Assembly: GCA_905221605.1 (NCBI GenBank)
Contig: CAJNDS010000025.1
Coordinates: 703,501 to 767,500, forward strand
Direction: 5' to 3'
DNA: 64,000 nt
Origin: Symbiodinium natans
Taxonomy: Eukaryota > Sar > Dinophyceae > Suessiales > Symbiodiniaceae
Notes under the pieces: model-generated
Databases searched by the model: none
What the model saw: the letters and a program-made list of their open reading frames with translations, nothing else
Told to the model about the DNA's origin: nothing
In this document: positions 58,382 to 64,000 of the stretch, one piece after another
Layout of the letters: the number at the start of each line of letters is the position of its first letter
How positions within the stretch are numbered: the first letter of the stretch is position 1
Made by a program: the position numbers and the translations under genes

Positions 58382-58567
58382 GTGGGCGATCAGAGGGTCC
58401 GGTAGCTGAGCCTGCAGCTTCCGCATCTCGAGCTTCAGCTTCAACAGCTCGTGAAGAATTTGTACGTAAGTTTTGCCACGGCGCGATTGTTGGAAACTGC
58501 TTGTGGCTGGGTTTGTGCCATGGTGTCGATGTTGCACCATGCCAAGGCCGGGCCAAGCTGGGCGAAG

Positions 58568-58690
58568 AGCATCCGAACACATTGGTTTCCGTCAGCAACT
58601 CCTGAAGGCTCGTGGCGAGCTGGCAGAAGCCGAGCCTCTCTACCGAGAGGCTCTGGAGAAAAGCCCGGGAGCTCAGCTTCTGTCGTCGGA
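58568..58690 (+). pseudogene. Degenerate TPR copy 1
   Basis: The reading EHPNTLVSVS breaks frame before GELAEAEPLYREALEKSPGA; the full motif appears only across a frameshift. Compared with the copies at 61659 and 62115, the middle (NNLA-LLEA) is damaged. It is followed by GGGAGCTCAGCTTCTGTCG, shared with copy 2. Confidence 0.55.
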
Positions 58691-59036
58691 ATTGAACACA
58701 TCTAGTCCTTTTCAGAATTGTGAGATTTTGTTTCTTTTCCTGCTGCGATCTCATGGAGGGCCCGGTGCAGTATGTGTTGTCAACCCAAGGGTTTGCCACG
58801 TAATGCCTGAACAAGAGGTCGCATGATACCGAAGGTGTCATGCCACGATGGTCGTTTGTTCTCCGAGCGGGCGGCACTTGTAGCAGATATAATGACGGAA
58901 GACATGGCCTCTTGTGTTGTCTTTGAGTAACATCCAGATGACCCCAGCTTGAAAATCACCGCTACCTTAAGCAGGGGGGTAAGGGGGGGTTAATGATTGC
59001 AAAAATCCTGCAATCATATCCTCTTTGGAATTTGAT

Positions 59037-61442
59037 ATGACTGCGAGCGGGCGAAGCCGTTGCCGAAAACAGTCCCTGGAATTGGCTATGATCGCGAGCG
59101 GGCGAAGCCGTTACCGTAAACAGTCCCCTGTAAATTTTGCTTTGACTGCGAGCGGGCGAAGCCGTTACCGAAAACAGTCCCTGGAACTTGCCATGACTGC
59201 GAGCAGGCGAAGCCGTTACCGAAAACAGTCCCTGGAATTTGCTATGACTGCGAGCGGGCGAAGCCGTTGCCGAAAACAATCCTGGAATTTGCTACGACTG
59301 CGAGCGGGCGACGGCGAAGCCGTTACCGAAAACAGTCCCGGGAATTTGCCATGTCTGCGAGCGGCGAAGCCGTTACCGTAAACAGTCCCTGGAATTGGCT
59401 ATGACTGCGAGCGGGCGAAGCCGTTACCGAAAACAGTCCCTGGAATTTGCTGTGACTGCGAGCGGGCGAAGCCGTTGCCGAAAACAGTCCCTGGAATTGG
59501 CTATGATCGCGAGCGGGCGAAGCCGTTACCGTAAACAGTCCCCTGTAAATTTTGCTCTCACTGCGAGCGGGCGAAGCCGTTACCGAAAACAGTCCCTGGA
59601 ACTTGCCATGACTGCGAGCAGGCGAAGCCGTTACCGTAAACAGTCTCTGGAATTGGCTATGACTGCAAGCGGGCGAAGCTGTTGCCGAAAACAGACCCCT
59701 GGAATTTGCTATGACTGCGAGCGGGCGAAGCCGTTACCGAAAACAGTCCCTTGGAATTTGCTATGACTGCGAGCGGGCGAAGCCGTTACCGAAAACAGTC
59801 CCTGAAATTTGCTGTGACTGCGAGCGGGCGAAGCCGTTACCGAAAACAGTCCCTGGAACTTGCTATGACACTGCGAGCGGGCGAAGCCGTTACCGAAAAC
59901 AGTCCCTGGAATTGGCTATGACGGCGAGCGGGGGGAGCCGTTACCGAAAACAGTCCCTGGAATTTGCTATGACTGCCAGCGGGCGAAGCCGTTACCGAAA
60001 ACGTAGTCCCCGCGCGAAGCCGTTACCGAAAACAGTCCCTGGAATTTGCTATGACTGCAAGCGGGCGAAGCCGTTACCGAAAACAGTCCCTGAAATTTGC
60101 TATGACTGCGAGCGGGCGAAGCCGTTACCGAAAACAGTCCCTGGAATTTGCTATGACTGCGAGCGGGCGAAGCCGTTACCGAAAACAGTCCCTGGAATTT
60201 GCTATGACTGCGAGCGAGCGAAGCCGTTACCGAAAACATTCGCTGGAATTTGCTATGATTGCGAGAGGGCGAAGCCGTTACCGAAAACAGCCCCTGGAAT
60301 TTGCTATGACTGCGAGCGGGCGAAGCCGTTACCGGAAAAAATCCTGGAATTTGCTATGACTGCGAGCGGGCGAAGCAACTACCGGAAAAAGTCCCTGGAA
60401 TTTGCTATGACTGCGAGCGGGCGGAGCCGTTACCGAAAACAGTCCCTGGAATTCGCTATGACAGCGAGCGGGCGAAGCCGTTCGGAATTTGCTATGGCTG
60501 TGAGCGGGCGAAGCCGTTACCAAAAACAGTCCCTGGATTTTGTTATGACTGCGAGCGGGCGAAGCTGTTACCGAAAACAGTCCCCGGGAATTTTGCTATG
60601 ACTGCGAGCGGGCGAAGCCGTTACCGAAAACAGTCCCCTGGAATTTGCTATAGCGGGCGAAGCCGTTACCGAAAACAGTCCCTTGAATTTGCTATGACTG
60701 GGAGCGGGCGAAGCCGTTACCGAAAACAGTCCCTGGAATTTGCTGTGACTGCGAGCGGGCGAAGCCGTTACCGAAAACAGTCCCCTGGAATTTGCCATGA
60801 CTGCGAGCGGGCGAAGCCGTTACCGAAAACAGCCCTTGGAATTTGCTATGACTGCAAGCGGGAAGCAACTACCGGAAAAAGTCCCTGGAATTTTGCTATG
60901 ACTGCGAGCGGGCGAAGCCGTTACCAAAAACAGTCCCTGGAATTTGCTGCGGCTGCGAGCGGGCGAAGCCGTTACCGAAAACAGTCCCTGGAATTTGCTA
61001 TGACTGCGAGCGGGCGAAGCCGTTACCGCAAGCAGTGCCTGGAACTTGCTATCTGCAAGCGGGCGAAGCCGTTACCGAAAACAGTCCCTGGATTTTGCTA
61101 TGACTGCGAGCGGGCGAAGCTGTTTCCGAAAACAGTCCCTTGGAATTTGCTATGACTGCGAGCGGGCGAAGCCGCTACTGGTATGACTGCGAGCGGGCGA
61201 AGCCGCTACCGAAAACAGTGCCTGGAATTTGCTATGACTGCGAGCGGGCGAAGCCGTTAGAATTTGCTACGACTGCGAGCGGGCGAAGCCGTTACCGAAA
61301 ACAGTCCCTTGGAACTTGCTATGACTGCGAGCGGGCGAAGCCGTTACCGAAAACAGTCCCTGGAGTTTGCTATGACTGCGAGCGGGAGCTTGTGACTGCG
61401 AGCGGGCGAAGCCGTTACCGAAAACAGTCCGCTGGAATTTGC
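59037..61442 (+). repeat. 51-bp minisatellite, about 45-48 copies
   Basis: The unit contains GACTGCGAGCGGGCGAAGCC, GTTACCGAAAACAGTCCCTG and GAATTTGCTAT. As 51 is divisible by 3, one copy encodes 17 residues in each frame (for example ASGRSRYRKQS), keeping long frames open on both strands (up to 296 codons at 59711-60601). Units vary by point changes and by 1-20 nt deletions that shift frame often, and there is no initiation context. It is flanked on both sides by G-rich GGGTTAA...ATGATTGCA segments (58975-59008 and 61465-61526). Confidence 0.92.
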
Positions 61443-61658
61443 AAAGGGGGGGTATGAGCAACCATACTCTCAAGGCAGGAAATGATTGCATGGGGGGGGG
61501 GGGGGGTTAAGGGGATAATGATTGCAAGAGGGGGGGAGGGGTTAGAGTTTACAGTGAGGGGTGATGCTTGACACTCTTCAGGGCAGAATGAAGATGCAGC
61601 TACTTCTCTTTCTGAGACAAGTACCACACTCCTTTTTTTTCTGAGGCCGAGCCAATCT

Positions 61659-61800
61659 GGGCAGAGAGCATCCGAACACGTTGGGTTTTATCAACAACTT
61701 GGCTGCGCTCCTCGAAGCCCGCGGCCAACTGGCAGCAGCTGAGCCTCTTTACCGAGAAGTTTTGGAAGCACGCCCGGGAGCTCAGCTTCTGTCGAGTTAA
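61659..61800 (+). CDS. TPR copy 2, kinesin-light-chain type
   Basis: It reads EHPNTLGFINNLAALLEARG then QLAAAEPLYREVLEARPGAQ, an intact tetratricopeptide repeat, ending at a TAA after CTGTCGAG. It is preceded by CCAATCTGGGCAGAG rather than a clear acceptor. Such TPRs mediate protein-protein contacts. It may be an exon or a dispersed copy. Confidence 0.5.
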
Positions 61801-62114
61801 TTTCACCAGCCCCGTGAAGGAGTGAGAATTCTGGGCCGATGAAGGTTATTCTTGCAATTCAGCAAAGTAAGCAAAGTAACCAAATTAATGCAAGGCCCTG
61901 TTAAGCAGGAAGTCTGATTTGTGTTGAAAAGTGGACGCAGCGCTTGTTTTTTGAACCTCCGGCGGTGGATTTGACCGCTGCAGAGTCAGCATTGCGCGGT
62001 TGAAGGTTATAGCAAGTAATTCGCTGTGACTGTACGGTGTTCATGACATGGATGGGCCATCCCCGGTTTGATGGGATTTGATTGGCAGCGATGGTCTATA
62101 CCCCCCTGTTGCCC

Positions 62115-62250
62115 AGAGCACCCGGACACGTTGAATTCCATCCACAACCTGGCCGGGCTCCTTGAAGCCCACGGCCAGCTGGCAGAAGCCAAGCCCCTCT
62201 ACAGAGAGGCTCTGGAGAGAAGCTTGGAGCTCAGCTTTCAGGCAGTTGAG
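62115..62250 (+). CDS. TPR copy 3, kinesin-light-chain type
   Basis: It reads EHPDTLNSIHNLAGLLEAHG then QLAEAKPLYREALERSLELS, intact and in one frame from the acceptor-like GCCCAGAG. The frame runs on through a short GTTGAGCA repeat to 62364. The sequence further downstream (62325-62545) resembles that following copy 1 (58745-58840), so a larger unit was duplicated. Confidence 0.5.
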
Positions 62251-64000
62251 CAGTTGAGTGTTGAGCAGTTGAGCGTTGGAACTGTTTTGTTCCAATTTGC
62301 GAATGTTGTGCTACACTGTGCTCATGGACTCAGTCTCATGGAGGGACCAGTAGAGTTTTGTTGAACAGAGAGACGCGCGCTGCGGGCGTGGGTTTTGTTA
62401 GGGTTTTCAGCCCCATGCCCTTTCTGAGAACAGAATCATATTGGGTTATGAAGTTATGTAGCACACTGGAACCCCTTCTCAATATATGTAAGATCACTCT
62501 CTTTCGAAAAGGCCCATTGCAGCCCAGTTTGCCACGGAAGGGGGCGCGTGATACTGCATGTGTCAGCACCACACGGATTGGTGGGTAGCATATGTTCGTC
62601 TCTATATATATATATACAGATATACATATGTTGTGAATTTATTCATGTATTTGGGCGACACTGGCTGAGTTTGTACCGTGGGTCGGTTTTGCCGCTGTAG
62701 CCTAAGCCCCAAACCCCAGATTCTGAGGCCAGCCCTAAGCCCTACCCGAAGCCCTAGAAGCCCTAAGCCCTGGAGAAAAGCCCTTGGAAGCTGAGCTTCG
62801 GACGACCGGGTCGAGTTCACAATGAACCCTGAACTCTATAAGCCCTAAACTCTAAACCCTAAGCCCGATAAGCCCTATAAACCCTAGAAGCCCTATAAGC
62901 CCTACAAGCCCCATATGCCTATAAGCCCTAGAAACCCTAAAAGCCCTATGCCCTAAGCCCTACCCGAATGGATTGAGTGAGTGAGGGAGTGAGTGAGGGA
63001 AAAGCCGGGGGTGCATCCAAGCTGGGCGGCTCGGGTGGGATCTGAGCACTTAGGCAAGATTGGCCACTTCTCAAAAACTGAAGCTCGTGATCCCGTGATC
63101 CACTCACCGAGGAGCGCTGGCTCAGAGCATGTTTCAGATTGCTTGAGTCATGACGCCTGGGCAGTTTCGAAGGTCTGCGTGGGAAGCTGTGAATGACGAA
63201 CGACCCCAAACCCATCTTCAGGAGCGCGGGAAGGAGGAGGAGTCGGAAGAACTTCTGCGTTTGAACCAACGTGCCTGAGGCCTGGAAGAGGACATAGCCG
63301 GATGATGGTCGATGTTCCCCCTTATACTAACAGTACCCTAAACCCTAAACCCTAGTCCAAGTAGGGACTGCCGCTTCAGGGGGAACATCCCAAGTCAGGC
63401 GTATGGGGAAAGGAGCTGCTCTGATCAAAGCGGGTTGGGCAAAGTACCACCCCTGTGAGTTCTGGGTTCTGCAGCCGGCTGCGCGTGCCCCTGTTCACAC
63501 GCCCAGATGACTATCAAGAAACACCCGATTGTTCACGTGATGCCTCTAGTACTTTTGATGTGTGACCTTTTTCCGTGAACAGCGACGCCACAGAAGTTGG
63601 CAACGGGACCAACCAGCACGTCATGCTTTGAGGCAACAAAGGAATCGCATATGTGAAATCGCCACGAGTGTGGATGTTAGATCAGGCCAAGTTGGATGCC
63701 AAACCAGCCAGGGATTGGCTAACACATGTGAGAGGTTGTCTCAGGGGTGCCTCTCCTTTTTGGAATTTGCTTGCGTCGGAACAATGGCGGTTGACCGTTT
63801 CGCAAGAATCGGGGAATCTGCGTTCGCAAGTGTGCTATGTATGTGTTTTCGCGGGTGACGCTCTGCCGTAGACTCGCCGTAGACATTTCATATATGCTCT
63901 TGTTTACGCTTTTGGAAGCGTGGCTAGTAGTGATCCATGTGTGGTCTTATACCTCCTCCGTGGACGAGACTAAATTCACTAGTTCTTGATCCGCAGTAGA
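62251..64000. other. Terminal stretch without a supported gene
   Basis: It contains sequence shared with 58745-58840, degenerate CCCTAAA/CCCTATAAG copies (62690-62965), a GTGAGTGAGG microrepeat (62970-63000), a family C element (63311-63394) and open stretches on both strands (63562-63871) with no recognised domain. Confidence 0.5.
63311..63394. mobile_element. Family C element with telomeric repeats in its loop
   Basis: The left arm GATGTTCCCCCTTATACTAA and the right arm CAGGGGGAACATCCCAAG are intact. The normal centre is replaced by CCCTAAACCCTAAACCCTA at 63336-63354. Confidence 0.8.

Noticed and set aside
58355-58582. Minus-strand open frame with helical sequence next to the D element
   Set aside because: It reads through the right end of the family D element into the degenerate TPR region; there is no start or family support, though the stretch before the element (58382-58480) could be a remnant.
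59711-60601. 296-codon open frame encoding a basic repeat protein
   Set aside because: It is a by-product of a 51-bp tandem repeat (divisible by 3) that is open in several frames on both strands; frame shifts within the array are frequent and no start context is seen.
59037-61442. CRISPR-like array
   Set aside because: Repeats are directly contiguous without unique spacers, and the setting is eukaryotic.

Overview
The window looks like nuclear DNA of a dinoflagellate. Perfect TTTAGGG/CCCTAAA telomere-type arrays lie throughout the interior in both orientations. Coding sequence is cut into very short exons (about 25-180 nt) whose introns start with GT, GC or GA and end in AG, nearly always followed by an exonic G. 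Short palindromic introner-like elements fill the introns, and all convincing genes lie on the + strand. No bacterial-style gene organisation is present, and the species cannot be told from the sequence alone.

Layout. 1-1.9 kb: telomeric arrays. 1.9-2.97 kb: an open frame of unknown family with a candidate N-myristoylation start. 3-5 kb: arrays with weak open stretches. 5.0-51.5 kb: one giant gene whose exons were joined here by reading frame (about 90 exons, about 6.5 kb coding, over 85% intron). Its predicted product is a secreted protein: signal peptide, three PAN/apple-like modules, a DUF1800-type region with large cysteine-rich insertions and a cytochrome b5-like HPGG segment, the DUF1800 core and C-terminal part, then a complete DUF1501 domain ending at a TGA at 51,471. 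DUF1800 and DUF1501 are separate neighbouring genes in many bacteria; here they appear fused.

52.9-55.97 kb: a multi-pass membrane protein gene, probably HTTM/vitamin-K-carboxylase-like, with one possible 17-nt intron. 56.6-62.4 kb: a 36-bp minisatellite, kinesin-light-chain-type TPR fragments in several degenerate copies, and a 2.4-kb minisatellite of 51-bp units. 62.4-64 kb: arrays and one introner-like copy.

The most unusual signals concern how introns and telomeric repeats entered the gene. Several families of terminal-inverted-repeat elements coincide with introns and often leave 2-5 bp direct repeats at the splice junctions. Several telomeric arrays are flanked by 16-22 bp direct duplications of unique sequence, in two cases duplicating a 3' splice site, as if repeats were pasted into staggered double-strand breaks. 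Exon limits come from frame continuity and family resemblance and may be off by a few bases; some linking exons between 12.2 and 23.2 kb are not resolved.
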